From Acidobacteriaceae bacterium (GTDB taxonomy: Bacteria; Acidobacteriota; Terriglobia; Bryobacterales; Bryobacteraceae), in the NCBI GenBank assembly GCA_019233755.1, contig JAFAMD010000066.1:19882-83881 (forward strand): a DNA stretch of 64,000 nt, written 5' to 3'. Under the pieces are notes generated by a model. The model ran no database searches and was not told the origin of the DNA. It saw only the letters and a list, made by a program, of their open reading frames with translations. The position numbers were made by a program, and so were the translations under genes. Every line of letters begins with the position of its first letter. Within the stretch, counting starts at the first letter, position 1. This document shows, one piece after another, positions 51,624 to 60,770 of this stretch.

Positions 51624-51914
51624 ATGAGTATTGGACAACACGCGGAAAATATTTTGTCCGCCTGGCATACGGCCGACTATGGCCGTCTTGAAGTAGAAGT
51701 GGGGCGCGCGCTCTTAAGATGCCAGACAGTCATTCCTCGTTCCGAATTGGAATACGAGCAGCACGAGGTTCTGCACAGCATTGCCCAACGGCTTCGAGAG
51801 ATGGGATATCGATCGAGCCGGCCTGATATGGCTTTAAGTGCCGTATTCTTACTACTGCAGCATATCGGGACCAACAGCGCAGCAACCACTCCGAGTCCGC
51901 AGAACCTGTCCTGA
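51624..51914 (+). CDS. Small protein of unknown function between flgL and fliC
   Basis: The 96-residue protein is helical and soluble, with no signal. A GGGAGG-type site precedes ATG 51624. Segments such as LEVEVGRALLRCQTVIPRSE and HEVLHSIAQRLREMGYRSS look like a compact helical bundle. It resembles neither CsrA, FliW nor FlaG, the usual genes at this spot. A chaperone or flagellin-mRNA regulator in the manner of FlbT/FlaF is possible from position only. Confidence 0.75.
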   Translation: MSIGQHAENILSAWHTADYGRLEVEVGRALLRCQTVIPRSELEYEQHEVLHSIAQRLREMGYRSSRPDMALSAVFLLLQHIGTNSAATTPSPQNLS

Positions 51915-51969
51915 TTGCTTTGGAATGAGGGAGCAGGCAGACAATCTGTATGCCTCTTCGTCAAGAAAA

Positions 51970-51997
51970 TAAAATTCGGCGGCAAACGTGCCGAAAA
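51970..51997 (+). promoter_or_regulatory. Sigma-28-type promoter for fliC
   Basis: TAAAATTC (51970-51977), a 12-base spacer and GCCGAAAA (51990-51997) match the FliA consensus at six of eight positions in the -35 element and seven of eight in the -10 element. The leader to ATG 52056 would be about 50 bases, ending in AGGAA. TTCGGC and GCCGAA within the element form a 6-bp inverted repeat. Confidence 0.6.
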
Positions 51998-52055
51998 GAA
52001 TGGCAGAGGCCAGGAAAAGCCGTGAGGCGAGGCCAAGAAGGAATTAGGAAACGAT

Positions 52056-53558
52056 ATGATTTCACTCCAAACAAACGTTGACTCAATTAATGCTCAGAAC
52101 AATCTGAATATTAACAATCAACTCCAGAGCAAGACAATTCAACAGCTCACCTCCGGCTACCGAATCAACAGTAGTGCTGACGATGCAGCCGGCCTGGCAG
52201 TTGCAAACGGCTATCGTGACGATATAGCCGAGCTAACGCAGGGTGTCAATAATGCGCACGCCGCTATCAGTCAGTTGCAAATTATTGACGGGGGCCTGAG
52301 CAATATCTCAACGATCCTGGATCGCATGAAGACGTTGGCAACGGAATCGGCGTCGAGCACCTTTACAGGAAACAGGGCAACTCTGAACCAGGAGTATCAA
52401 AGCCTGATCGGCGAAATCACACGTCAGGCAAGCAATGTTAACTTAAACTCCGGCGGATCGTTCAACACGAGTCTGTCTACTTATATTGGCGGTGCTAATA
52501 GTGCCGCGAATGCCACGGTTTCCGTGGATCTTAGCGGGACGCAGAATGCTGTTGATGCAACAAGTCTTGGGCTCGTCAATACGAACGTATTGGGGGCGGG
52601 TGTGGGATTCAGCGGCAATACGCAGAGCCTCAACGGAGCAGGGGCGACATTCCTGGTTGGCGCGGGCAGTAGTCAAACCTTCACTTTCAACATCTACGGG
52701 CAGGCCAATGCGATTACCGCGACGGTAAACGGGAGCGCGACCGGAATCACGCAAAGCGCAGCGCTGTTGAGCCTTAACAACCAGCTCAATCAGTACGGAA
52801 TCACGGCGAGCATTGGTAATAACGGCACGCTACAGTTCTTTAGCGACACCGCCTTTACAGTTAAAGATAATGGGACGGCGGGCGCCCCAAGTAATCCGCT
52901 TACGAATGACGCGGCCAACACAACAACCGACAACAGCAGCCTGTACACGTTGGACGGTGCAGCAACCTATGCGGCACCAGCGGTCGGCAAAACGGATACC
53001 CTAACCATAACGGCGGGAGGACAGACTGTCACGGTAGGGATCGGGAACAGTGACGGCACCGTCGCTCAGGCCGTTGCTGCAATCAATCAACAAACAGCAG
53101 GTATTGGTGTTTACGCGGTTGCAAACGGCGCGGGCACCGGAATCTCCTTCATGAGTGGCAGCAGCTTTTCGATCAGCGATAACAATAGCGGAGCAGCGGC
53201 AACGGGCGTATTCGGCACTACCGGAACCAGCAACCAGAGTTCTGCCGCTCCCTCGGCGACTACCACCACGGCAAATCCGGACGCAGCAATCGCGGCCATC
53301 AATAACGCCATTCAGCAGTTGGGTTTGGTTCAGGGGCGCGTCGGCGCTGGAGAAAACACACTGAACTATGCGGTCAACCTGGCCAATTCTCAAGTCGCCA
53401 ACTTCTCCACGACAGAAAGTAATATACGCGACGCAAACGTTGCGCAGGATGCAGCGGACCTGACGAAATCACAAGTATTGGTCCAAACTTCCATCGCGGC
53501 TCTTGCCCAGGCAAATGCGGAACCGCAGAACGTCTTGAAGCTGCTGCAGAACTTGTAA
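52056..53558 (+). CDS. fliC: Flagellin FliC
   Basis: The 500-residue filament subunit has the conserved D0/D1 N-terminus (ISLQTNVDSINAQNNLNIN, LTSGYRINSSADDAAGLAVANGYR) and C-terminus (NLANSQVANFSTTESNIRDANVAQDAADLTKSQVL region, ending NVLKLLQNL). The central part holds two flagellin-IN-like repeats: one around FTFNIYGQANAITATVNGSA, the other around TITAGGQTVTVGIGN and IGVYAVANGAGTGISFMSG. It is the only flagellin in the window. A sigma-28 promoter is upstream and fliD follows. Confidence 0.97.
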   Translation: MISLQTNVDSINAQNNLNINNQLQSKTIQQLTSGYRINSSADDAAGLAVANGYRDDIAELTQGVNNAHAAISQLQIIDGGLSNISTILDRMKTLATESASSTFTGNRATLNQEYQSLIGEITRQASNVNLNSGGSFNTSLSTYIGGANSAANATVSVDLSGTQNAVDATSLGLVNTNVLGAGVGFSGNTQSLNGAGATFLVGAGSSQTFTFNIYGQANAITATVNGSATGITQSAALLSLNNQLNQYGITASIGNNGTLQFFSDTAFTVKDNGTAGAPSNPLTNDAANTTTDNSSLYTLDGAATYAAPAVGKTDTLTITAGGQTVTVGIGNSDGTVAQAVAAINQQTAGIGVYAVANGAGTGISFMSGSSFSISDNNSGAAATGVFGTTGTSNQSSAAPSATTTTANPDAAIAAINNAIQQLGLVQGRVGAGENTLNYAVNLANSQVANFSTTESNIRDANVAQDAADLTKSQVLVQTSIAALAQANAEPQNVLKLLQNL

Positions 53559-53624
53559 GTACAGAGGAACGACTCCTGGGGGTTGACCTTTTAATAAGGC
53601 CGGCCTCCTCTTGTTTGAGATTGT

Positions 53625-54983
53625 ATGGGAACTAGTTCGTCTACGACAGTTTTTAATGGGAACAGTACGTACGCTGCCCAGCTCCAACGGGTGATCACAA
53701 CGGCCGTGGGCCGGGCGTCTGCACCTATCCAACAACTCCAGACACACCAATCTACACTCGCAACCCAGGAAAACGAACTGCAAACTCTGTCCAGCAGATT
53801 TCAGAGCCTGCAGACGGCGCTTGATTCGATCAATAATTTGACTGGAGTGGGCACACTCTCTGCCAGCGTCAGTGATAGCTCTATTTTGGCAGCGGCGACC
53901 AGCTCCGGAGCAATGGCGGGTAACTACACGATCACGGTATCGAATATTGGCACTCAGACGAGTACCATCAGCGACAATGGACTGACGATTGTGACGGATC
54001 CGTCGTCCGGTAACATTGATGCCAGCGCAACCTATACGCTCTCGGTTAAGGGACAGCAGTACGCGATCTCAGACCCGAGCGGTTCGCTAAATGGTTTGGC
54101 CCAAGCGATCAACGCGAGCGGAGCCAGCGTTCAGGCGACTGTTGTGAACGTGGGCGGTTCTTCCACACCCGACTATCGCCTTTCGGTCCAGAGTACGCAG
54201 TACGCGCCTGACAGTATTCAGCTCAGTGATGGCAGTAACAGTCTGATGAATACGTTGAGCTCGGGATCGTACGTTACCTACCAGGTAAACGGCCAGCCCG
54301 CTACGCCGATAAACTCGACGTCCCGTACGATTACTGTTTCCCCGGGCCTGACCGCCAATCTTCTGCAGAGGGGCACAGCCTCGATCTCCGTCGCGGAAAA
54401 TGCTGGAACTATTTCGGGGGCATTGAGTTCATTTGTCTCGGCGTACAACGCGGCAGCCGCCGAGCTGGAAAAAAATCGTGGACAAAACGGAGGCGCACTG
54501 AGCGGCGAGAGTATCGTGTATGAGTTGCAGGGCGCGCTCGAAACCTTGGCATCTTATACGACGGGAACTGGCGCGCTAGGCTCGCTTTCCGATCTGGGAC
54601 TTACGTTCGATCAGAGCGGAAATATTCAATTTGACTCTTCTGTGTTTGCCAGTGTGGCCGCCACTGCTCCTTCGGATATTTTGAATTTTCTTGGTTCGGA
54701 AACCGGAGGGGGATTTCTGCAGTCAGCGGCGAATCTTCTAGCTAGTGTCAATGATTCGACAAGCGGAATGCTCGCTGAAGGAACTCAATCCATCAATGAC
54801 GAGATATCGAATATTGCAACGCAGATCAACAATGACCAAGCCAAGGTGACCGAATTGCAACAAAGTCTGACGACGCAGATGGCCAGTGCCGATGCCACAA
54901 TCGCATCACTGCAAAACCAGGTGACCGAGGTGACCACCTTATTCACGGATATGCAGCAGGCTTATAAGCAATCTAATGGATGA
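53625..54983 (+). CDS. fliD: Filament cap protein FliD
   Basis: The 452-residue cap protein has an N-terminal FliD domain (LQRVITTAVGRASAPIQQLQ, then LQTLSSRFQSLQTALDSINNL), a middle domain with a flagellin-IN-type segment (NGLAQAINASGASVQATVVN) and a long C-terminal coiled coil (about 390-450, INDEISNIATQINNDQAKVTELQ). It starts at ATG 53625 after a 66-base spacer containing CCTT/AAGG and AGAGGA/TCCTCT inverted pieces but no clear terminator. Confidence 0.95.
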   Translation: MGTSSSTTVFNGNSTYAAQLQRVITTAVGRASAPIQQLQTHQSTLATQENELQTLSSRFQSLQTALDSINNLTGVGTLSASVSDSSILAAATSSGAMAGNYTITVSNIGTQTSTISDNGLTIVTDPSSGNIDASATYTLSVKGQQYAISDPSGSLNGLAQAINASGASVQATVVNVGGSSTPDYRLSVQSTQYAPDSIQLSDGSNSLMNTLSSGSYVTYQVNGQPATPINSTSRTITVSPGLTANLLQRGTASISVAENAGTISGALSSFVSAYNAAAAELEKNRGQNGGALSGESIVYELQGALETLASYTTGTGALGSLSDLGLTFDQSGNIQFDSSVFASVAATAPSDILNFLGSETGGGFLQSAANLLASVNDSTSGMLAEGTQSINDEISNIATQINNDQAKVTELQQSLTTQMASADATIASLQNQVTEVTTLFTDMQQAYKQSNG

Positions 54984-55269
54984 ACTATTACCCGCTCAAT
55001 TGCGCGACGCCATTCGGTCTGGTGATTTCGGAATGGCGGGTGTGCTGAGTACTCAATACTCCAAATCGGTGACCGACCAGTTGCGCGTTGCTGGCTCCCA
55101 AGAAGCTGCTCAAAAGATTGCACGGGATTCCCTGGAGGTTCTACAGGAGTGCCTGTATTTGGCACAGGTGATGCGCGCACACATAGCGAAGAAACTGCAC
55201 ACGAACCGCTCCGTCTGTCTCTATGCGGCCAAACGGGACGCCCCGAGTATCTGGGGTATCGAGGCCTAG
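54976..55269 (+). CDS. Small FliT-like protein after fliD
   Basis: The 97-residue protein overlaps the fliD end by eight bases. It is helical at the N-terminus (LPAQLRDAIRSGDFGMAGVL) and centre (AAQKIARDSLEVLQECLYLAQVMRAHIAKKL). A gene here is usually fliS or fliT; fliS is elsewhere in this window, so a FliT-type cap chaperone is the best guess. Sequence similarity is weak. Its stop codon lies within a 15-base palindrome. Confidence 0.6.
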   Translation: MDELLPAQLRDAIRSGDFGMAGVLSTQYSKSVTDQLRVAGSQEAAQKIARDSLEVLQECLYLAQVMRAHIAKKLHTNRSVCLYAAKRDAPSIWGIEA

Positions 55270-55280
55270 CCCAGGGCTAG
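55266..55280. repeat. 15-base palindrome at the end of the FliT-like gene
   Basis: CTAGCCC-A-GGGCTAG is perfectly symmetrical and contains the TAG stop of the preceding gene. It opens the 140-base spacer before flgB. No T-run follows, so it is not a standard terminator. It may be a protein-binding site or processing hairpin. GTCAA/TTGAC (55318-55331) is a second small inverted repeat in the same spacer. Confidence 0.5.
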
Positions 55281-55409
55281 CTGATCGTCACAAAGCTGGC
55301 GCTGCGGCGAATCCACCGTCAAAAAATTGACGACGTTGCTTTCGACAAGGGCTGAAAGCTGCTGTTTGGAGTTGGCTGTATGCGTGCATGTGTCCTCGCG
55401 GAAGTTGCA

Positions 55410-55751
55410 ATGCTGGATCCACTCTCCGACAGGTTAAACCAGTATATGAGTCTGCTTAGTCTGCGCCAGCAATTGGTGGCGTCGAATATTGCTAATGCAG
55501 ATACTCCTGGTTACAAGACGAAGGATATCGATTTCGAGTCGGAACTTCAGAATGCTGCCACGGGTTTGCAGCCCGTCGTTGACGTAGTACCAGGCTTAAC
55601 GCAGAAAAACGACGGAAACAATGTGGATTTGGATCGAGAAGCACGGCTACTGGCAGAAAACGCATTGAGGTTCGGCATCGCTTCGAATCTGCTACGAACG
55701 CAGCTCAAGGCGGTCAAGATGGCCATTGAAGGCGGGAGCACGGGCTCATGA
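55410..55751 (+). CDS. flgB: Flagellar proximal rod protein FlgB
   Basis: The 113-residue rod protein has LDPLSDRLNQYMSLLSLRQQLVASNIANADTPGYKTKDIDF, the FlgB N-terminal pattern, and a C-terminal helix NLLRTQLKAVKMAI. CGGAAG five bases before ATG 55410 supports this start; ATG 55380 is open but adds non-conserved residues. It begins the early basal-body run flgB-flgC-fliE-fliF. Confidence 0.93.
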   Translation: MLDPLSDRLNQYMSLLSLRQQLVASNIANADTPGYKTKDIDFESELQNAATGLQPVVDVVPGLTQKNDGNNVDLDREARLLAENALRFGIASNLLRTQLKAVKMAIEGGSTGS

Positions 55752-56188
55752 GCTTGTTTTCGAGCTTGTCTGTGAGCGTATCCGGCATGTCGGTGCAGCG
55801 CACCAGGGCCGAGATTCTCGTTGAGAATATCGCCAATGCCGATACGACACGAACTGCCGAAGGAGGCCCTTATCGCCGGCGCGACGTGGTTTTTGAGAGC
55901 CACGAGGTTTCGTCGCCGTTTTCCGTTCTTCTTGATTCCGAATTGCAATTGCAGGCCACCGGTGTGGAAGTGAGCCAGATCGTTGTCGATAGCAGCGCGC
56001 CCGATCGCCGCTACATGCCTGGGCACCCTGATGCCGATGCGGATGGTTACGTAGCTTTTCCTCGCGTGAATCCAGCAGAGGATATGGTGGATCTGCTCGG
56101 CGCCGCGCGCTCATATCAAGCAAACGTATCGGCTATTTCCGCTGTAAAGGACATGATTCAGCGGTCGATTGATTTGTTCAAGTCATAA
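55748..56188 (+). CDS. flgC: Flagellar proximal rod protein FlgC
   Basis: The 146-residue rod protein has SLSVSVSGMSVQRTRAEILVENIANADTTRT at the N-terminus and YVAFPRVNPAEDMVDLLGAARSYQANVSAI toward the C-terminus, the FlgC signature. The start overlaps flgB by four bases (ATGA). Confidence 0.95.
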   Translation: MSLFSSLSVSVSGMSVQRTRAEILVENIANADTTRTAEGGPYRRRDVVFESHEVSSPFSVLLDSELQLQATGVEVSQIVVDSSAPDRRYMPGHPDADADGYVAFPRVNPAEDMVDLLGAARSYQANVSAISAVKDMIQRSIDLFKS

Positions 56189-56190
56189 TT

Positions 56191-56487
56191 ATGGCCGTCA
56201 CGCTCTCTTCCATTGCACCGGTACGTGCCGTTGAAGCTGTACAAACTGAGGCGACGGGTCCGGCCGCGGGGGGCTTCGACCACGTTCTGCGGGATGCATT
56301 ACGTGGAGTGGAGCAATCAAGCGCCGTCGCCAACAGCGCAGTTCAGAACTTCGTGTCCGGCGGACCCGGGGAACTGCATTCGGCTATTCTGGCTGCTCAG
56401 AATGCTCAACTCGATTTGGACATGTTCCTTCAGGTTCGAAACAAGGTGGTTTCCGCGTACGAAGAAATCATGAAGATGCAAGTCTGA
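56191..56487 (+). CDS. fliE: Hook-basal body junction protein FliE
   Basis: The 98-residue protein links the MS ring to the rod. FliE features are FDHVLRDALRGVEQSSAVANSAV and the C-terminal AQLDLDMFLQVRNKVVSAYEEIMKMQV. It follows flgC by two bases. Confidence 0.93.
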   Translation: MAVTLSSIAPVRAVEAVQTEATGPAAGGFDHVLRDALRGVEQSSAVANSAVQNFVSGGPGELHSAILAAQNAQLDLDMFLQVRNKVVSAYEEIMKMQV

Positions 56488-56501
56488 CCGAAGTTTGAGC
56501 T

Positions 56502-58148
56502 ATGGACCAACTTCGTAAATTGATCGCCGCGCTTTCGGTAAGGCAGCGGATAGGCATCATTGTTACCGCGCTTTTGGTGATCGGCAGCGTTGCCTCATTT
56601 GTACATTGGCGGCACGAGAGTGATTTTCGTCCGCTTTTTACGGGCATGTCGGCAGATGATGCGGCGGCTATCGTGCAAAAGCTAAAAGAAGCAGGAATGG
56701 AGCATCGGCTGGCAGAGAACGGATCGACGGTGCTCGTTCCCGCCGCAAAAGTCGATGAACTTCGATTGGAGATGGCAGCTGCGGGACTACCGCGGACGGG
56801 ACGGATCGGATTCGAAATCTTTGATAAGAGCAATATCGGCATCAGCGATTTTGCGGAGCGTGTCAATTATCGCAGAGCACTGGAAGGCGAATTGGAGCGA
56901 TCGATAAAGGTGTTAACCGAAGTTGAACGAGCCCGCGTTCACATTACCTTCCCGAAAGATTCCGTGTTCCTCGATGCTCGCGAGCCTGCGAAAGCAAGTG
57001 TACTTTTGACCCTGAAGCCGGAAGCCCGCTTGAGTGACCAGAACATACTGGCGATCACGAATCTCGTCGCAAGTGCCGCGGAAGGGCTGAGCCCCGAATT
57101 TGTCTCGGTTGTAGATATGAAAGGGAATCTGCTCAGCCGGCCGAAACGCGCTGGGCCGGACGCAGCCGAGAATTCAGACGCTTCTCTCGAGTACCGGCAG
57201 CGAGTCGAAAAGGACCTGATGGCGAAAGTCGAATCCACTCTGGAACCGCTGCTAGGCGATGGAAAGTTCCGCGTTGGACTCTCCGTCGATTGCGATCTGG
57301 CGACGAGTGAGCAGACCGACGAGATATTCGATCCATCCCGCTCGGTCATGGTGACATCGCAGAAATCGGAGGATGTTGCCGGCAGCGCGCAATCTGCGGG
57401 AGTTCCAGGTACGGCATCAAATTTGCCGCGTCCGTTGGCTCGCCCCGTCCTGCCAGGGTCCGCTGTCTCGCGACGAACCGAGAACGCTGCCTACGAGACA
57501 TCCCGGACGGTGCGGCAAACCAAGATTCCACGCGGCACTATCAAGCGGATTTCGGCTTCCTTGCTGGTAGCGCAAGAGGTTAGGTGGGAACGTCAGGCAG
57601 GTCAAGTAAAACGGATTGCAATTCCGGCCTCAGCCGACAAACTGAAGGCGATCCATGACATCGTGGCCGGAGTGATCGGGCTTGATCCGCAGCGGGGCGA
57701 TCAATTAGTGATCGAGAGCCTGCCTTTCGAAGAAGACCTGGATACCGGGCCAGTTCCGGATGGTCCGCAACGCCCTGGAGCCACAGCAACGTGGAGGCAA
57801 ACGCTCATGGAATGCCGGCCCATTCTGTTGGGGGTGGGCATCTCAGCTGTTGTGGGCATTTCCGTCATTGCCTTCACTGTTCGCCGCCGATATGGCTCGG
57901 TCGCAGGTCGAGGACGGAGAGAATCTGTGGCGCTCACCGATTCAAGTGCAAGCCTCCCGGCGGGAAACGACATCGAAGAACTGTCTGATGCGAACCCTGG
58001 AATCGAGCAGGTGCTAAACAAGATTCAGCTTCCGCCAATTGCGAATGATATGGAAGCTTACCGGAAGCAGTTACGCGAGACGGTCAACAAAGATCCTTTG
58101 GTTGCGGCGACCGTTATCCGAGATTGGCTCGCGGAAGACGCGGGGTAA
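56502..58148 (+). CDS. fliF: Flagellar MS-ring protein FliF
   Basis: The 548-residue ring protein has two membrane helices (about 18-38 and 430-452) around a large periplasmic part with ring-building motifs (RPLFTGMSADDAAAIVQKLK, GRIGFEIFDKSNIGISDFAERVNYRRALEGELERSI region, VIGLDPQRGDQLVIESLPF). The cytoplasmic tail ends DPLVAATVIRDWLAED, the FliG-binding element. fliG would normally follow; here fliH comes next. Confidence 0.95.
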   Translation: MDQLRKLIAALSVRQRIGIIVTALLVIGSVASFVHWRHESDFRPLFTGMSADDAAAIVQKLKEAGMEHRLAENGSTVLVPAAKVDELRLEMAAAGLPRTGRIGFEIFDKSNIGISDFAERVNYRRALEGELERSIKVLTEVERARVHITFPKDSVFLDAREPAKASVLLTLKPEARLSDQNILAITNLVASAAEGLSPEFVSVVDMKGNLLSRPKRAGPDAAENSDASLEYRQRVEKDLMAKVESTLEPLLGDGKFRVGLSVDCDLATSEQTDEIFDPSRSVMVTSQKSEDVAGSAQSAGVPGTASNLPRPLARPVLPGSAVSRRTENAAYETSRTVRQTKIPRGTIKRISASLLVAQEVRWERQAGQVKRIAIPASADKLKAIHDIVAGVIGLDPQRGDQLVIESLPFEEDLDTGPVPDGPQRPGATATWRQTLMECRPILLGVGISAVVGISVIAFTVRRRYGSVAGRGRRESVALTDSSASLPAGNDIEELSDANPGIEQVLNKIQLPPIANDMEAYRKQLRETVNKDPLVAATVIRDWLAEDAG

Positions 58149-58165
58149 CGACGTAGCGCATCCAC

Positions 58166-58825
58166 ATGTCCTGTAAAATCGCAGATCCGGCGAAATGTGC
58201 AGAGCCAGTCGGCTGGTGCTCCAATCCCGGTTTGAACCCGTGCAGTCAAATGTCTCTTCCCGCACGACACGAAGAGACGATCCAGAACGAACTTGGCCGG
58301 CGAATAACCGAGTGGGAAAATGCCAGACAATTCGATCTGAACCAATGCCGCCAAACCGCGTTTCAAGATGGTTTGCGTCAAGGAAGAGAGGAAAGCGCTG
58401 CGGATGTGAAGGCGGCGTCAGCCAGACTGGCTCAAGTCTTGAGGGAACTGGCAGCGCTTAAACGGAAGATTCGTACGGAAGCGGAGAGCGAGCTCGTTCA
58501 ACTCTCCCTCGCGGTTGCACGCCGTATTCTTCACCGCGAGCTCAATACCGATCCCGAATCGATCCAAGGTATTATTCGCGCGGCCTTAGAAAAACTCAAC
58601 CAGCGCGATGTCCTTCGGATACGGGTGCACCATGCAATTGCCGATGCAGTGCGATCGAGCCTGCAGCTAGCAGGCCGATCCTCTGCTATGGTTGTCGTTT
58701 CTGACCCGAATCTGACACCGGGCAGCATCGTTTTCGAAACAGGCTTCGGAGAACTGGATGCCTCCGTTGACACTCAGTTGCAAGAGATCCAGCGTGGCTT
58801 CGCGGATCGGATGTCTTCCAGATGA
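58166..58825 (+). CDS. fliH: Flagellar export ATPase regulator FliH
   Basis: The 219-residue protein is a long helical stator for FliI. The middle region (about 75-125) is coiled coil with the Ala/Gln/Glu pattern of FliH (GLRQGREESAADVKAASARL). The C-terminal part (LVQLSLAVARRILHRELNTDPESIQGIIRAALEKL, VVVSDPNLTPGSIVFETGFGELDASVDTQLQ) is the FliI-binding domain. ATG 58166 is used; ATG 58250 is a shorter alternative. It overlaps fliI by four bases. Confidence 0.88.
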   Translation: MSCKIADPAKCAEPVGWCSNPGLNPCSQMSLPARHEETIQNELGRRITEWENARQFDLNQCRQTAFQDGLRQGREESAADVKAASARLAQVLRELAALKRKIRTEAESELVQLSLAVARRILHRELNTDPESIQGIIRAALEKLNQRDVLRIRVHHAIADAVRSSLQLAGRSSAMVVVSDPNLTPGSIVFETGFGELDASVDTQLQEIQRGFADRMSSR

Positions 58826-60150
58826 ATAGCACAGAAGTGATCAAGCTTTCCGATTACCGGCGAGCCCTTGAGGCTGCCGATCTGCTCCGCTGGCGGGGAG
58901 CAGTAACGGAGGTAACAGGGCTCGTGATCGAGTCACAAGGACCCGCATCGGCGGTGGGCAGCTTCTGCGAAATACACACGACGCGCGGCCGGAGCATCCG
59001 TTGCCAGGTTGTAGGTTTTAGAAGCGGCCGAATCTTGTCCATACCGCTTGAAGAGATCAGCGGCCTAGAGCCGGGCAATCCGATATACGCGCGGTCCGAA
59101 GACGCACAAATACGCGTGGGGCCTGGCCTCCTTGGCCGGGTGCTCGACGGCTTCGGAAATCCAATAGACGAAGGCCTGCCCATACAAGCGACGGCGGCTT
59201 ACGACCTTTTTGCGGACCCACCTGGCCCTTTGGATCGTGAGCATGTAAATCGCCCATTACTTACGGGTATTCGGGCGATCGATGGTCTGTTGCCGTGCGG
59301 GTTAGGGCAGAGAATCGGAATTTTTGGTGGAAGCGGGGTGGGGAAGAGTACGTTGCTCGGGTGCATGTCGCGCGACAATTCTGCCGATGTCACCATCATC
59401 GCCCTTATAGGCGAGCGCAATCGCGAAGTCCGCGAATTCCTGGATCGTGAACTCGGCCCGGAAGGGCGCAAGAAGTCCGTCGTGATCGTGGCTACGTCTG
59501 ATCGCCCGGCTCCCCTGCGAGTGCGGGCCTGCTTTGTGGCCGCTACAGTTGCCGAATACTTTCGAGATCAGGGCAAGAGCGTGCTGCTCGTGATGGATTC
59601 AGTGACGAGACTCGCAATGGCGCAACGAGAAATTGGTCTTGCATCCGGAGAGCCACCAAGCCAAAAGGGTTATACTCCCTCCGTATTCGCAATGCTGCCG
59701 AAGGTTTTCGAGCGTGCAGGCTCCTTCCGCAGCGGTTCGATCACCGGGTTTTTCACTGTCCTGGTCGAGGGCGATGATCTGAACGAGCCTATCGCGGATG
59801 CTGCACGCAGTATCTTGGACGGACACCTGGTCCTCTCGCGCCGGTTGGGCGCTGCCGGACACTATCCGGCTATCGACATTCTCTCTTCCATCTCGCGTGT
59901 TGCCGGGCAAGTAGCCGGTCCAGAACACTTGCATTCAGCACAGAAGGTACGGGAGGCGCTCGCGTGTTATCAGCAGTCAGAGGATCTGATTCAACTGGGG
60001 GCGTACGTTTCCGGCTCAGATCCAAAATTAGATCTGAGCATTCGCGCTCGAGACCGCATTCTCGGATTTCTCCGTCAGGAGCCACAGGAAAAGGTGATGC
60101 AGGCCGACACACTCAATGCGTTGGCAGAAATCGCCGCTCTTCTGGAGTAG
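58822..60150 (+). CDS. fliI: Flagellum-specific export ATPase FliI
   Basis: The 442-residue ATPase of the F1-beta type drives unloading of export substrates. The P-loop is GGSGVGKST at 169-177. IALIGERNREVREFLDREL, VLLVMDSVTRLAMAQREIGL and GEPPSQKGYTPSVFAMLPKV follow as in the family. The start overlaps fliH (ATGA). Confidence 0.97.
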   Translation: MNSTEVIKLSDYRRALEAADLLRWRGAVTEVTGLVIESQGPASAVGSFCEIHTTRGRSIRCQVVGFRSGRILSIPLEEISGLEPGNPIYARSEDAQIRVGPGLLGRVLDGFGNPIDEGLPIQATAAYDLFADPPGPLDREHVNRPLLTGIRAIDGLLPCGLGQRIGIFGGSGVGKSTLLGCMSRDNSADVTIIALIGERNREVREFLDRELGPEGRKKSVVIVATSDRPAPLRVRACFVAATVAEYFRDQGKSVLLVMDSVTRLAMAQREIGLASGEPPSQKGYTPSVFAMLPKVFERAGSFRSGSITGFFTVLVEGDDLNEPIADAARSILDGHLVLSRRLGAAGHYPAIDILSSISRVAGQVAGPEHLHSAQKVREALACYQQSEDLIQLGAYVSGSDPKLDLSIRARDRILGFLRQEPQEKVMQADTLNALAEIAALLE

Positions 60151-60153
60151 CGA

Positions 60154-60585
60154 GTGAAAAGATTTGAATTTCGACTGGAGCGGGCTCTGCGTGTCCGCCG
60201 CGCACAACTCCAGGCGGCTCAGGTGATGCTTCAGCAGCATCTTGGAAATGAGCGGGGTTTTCGAAACCTGTTGGCAGGGACTCTCGATGATCGCATTGCG
60301 GCGTTACGGAACCTGCAGGATGAGGATGAAATCGGCTATCGGGAGCTGAGCGCTCTTTCTGTCTACGTTCGCAGTCTGCACACTCGTGCGGCCGGCCTAG
60401 AGCGGGATGTTGAACAAACGCTCCAACTCATTCGTGAGCAGCGGAATCGGGTCTTGGCATTGCAACGAGAGGAAAGACTGCTCACTGAGCTTCGTGACAA
60501 AAAGAAGGCCGAATGGGAGCATCAGATCGACCAGGAATTCGAGGAAGTAGCCCGGCAATCTCGGCGGAGGGCGAGTTATAAATAA
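60154..60585 (+). CDS. fliJ: Flagellar export protein FliJ
   Basis: The 143-residue protein is an almost continuous two-helix coiled coil rich in Arg, Gln and Leu. It has the FliJ start FEFRLERALRVRRAQLQAAQ and the tail RLLTELRDKKKAEWEHQIDQEFEEVARQS. It starts at GTG 60154, three bases after fliI. Coiled-coil proteins diverge, but the position makes FliJ secure. Confidence 0.88.
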   Translation: MKRFEFRLERALRVRRAQLQAAQVMLQQHLGNERGFRNLLAGTLDDRIAALRNLQDEDEIGYRELSALSVYVRSLHTRAAGLERDVEQTLQLIREQRNRVLALQREERLLTELRDKKKAEWEHQIDQEFEEVARQSRRRASYK

Positions 60586-60770
60586 TCGGAATTTCTCGTC
60601 GGTACCAAAGTACTGTGTAAGTTCAGCCGACAAGATCCTCGGGAGTGCTCATGCAGGTTAAAGCACCGGAAAGATCCGACCTACGTTTGGCCTTACCTTG
60701 GGTTATTCTTTTTTGAGCACGAAATTACTATTCTTCTAGCCACCGCCCTGAGGCCACGATAAAAGGAAAT

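Noticed and set aside
55160..55174. TGGCAC-N5-ATGC inside the FliT-like gene
   Set aside because: Good -24/-12 match but 236 bases from flgB and within coding sequence; frequency is at chance level.
55373..55388. Sigma-54-like element before flgB (TGGC...TGCA)
   Set aside because: Only a partial match, with the predicted start overlapping the flgB ribosome site; such matches are expected by chance in 64 kb.
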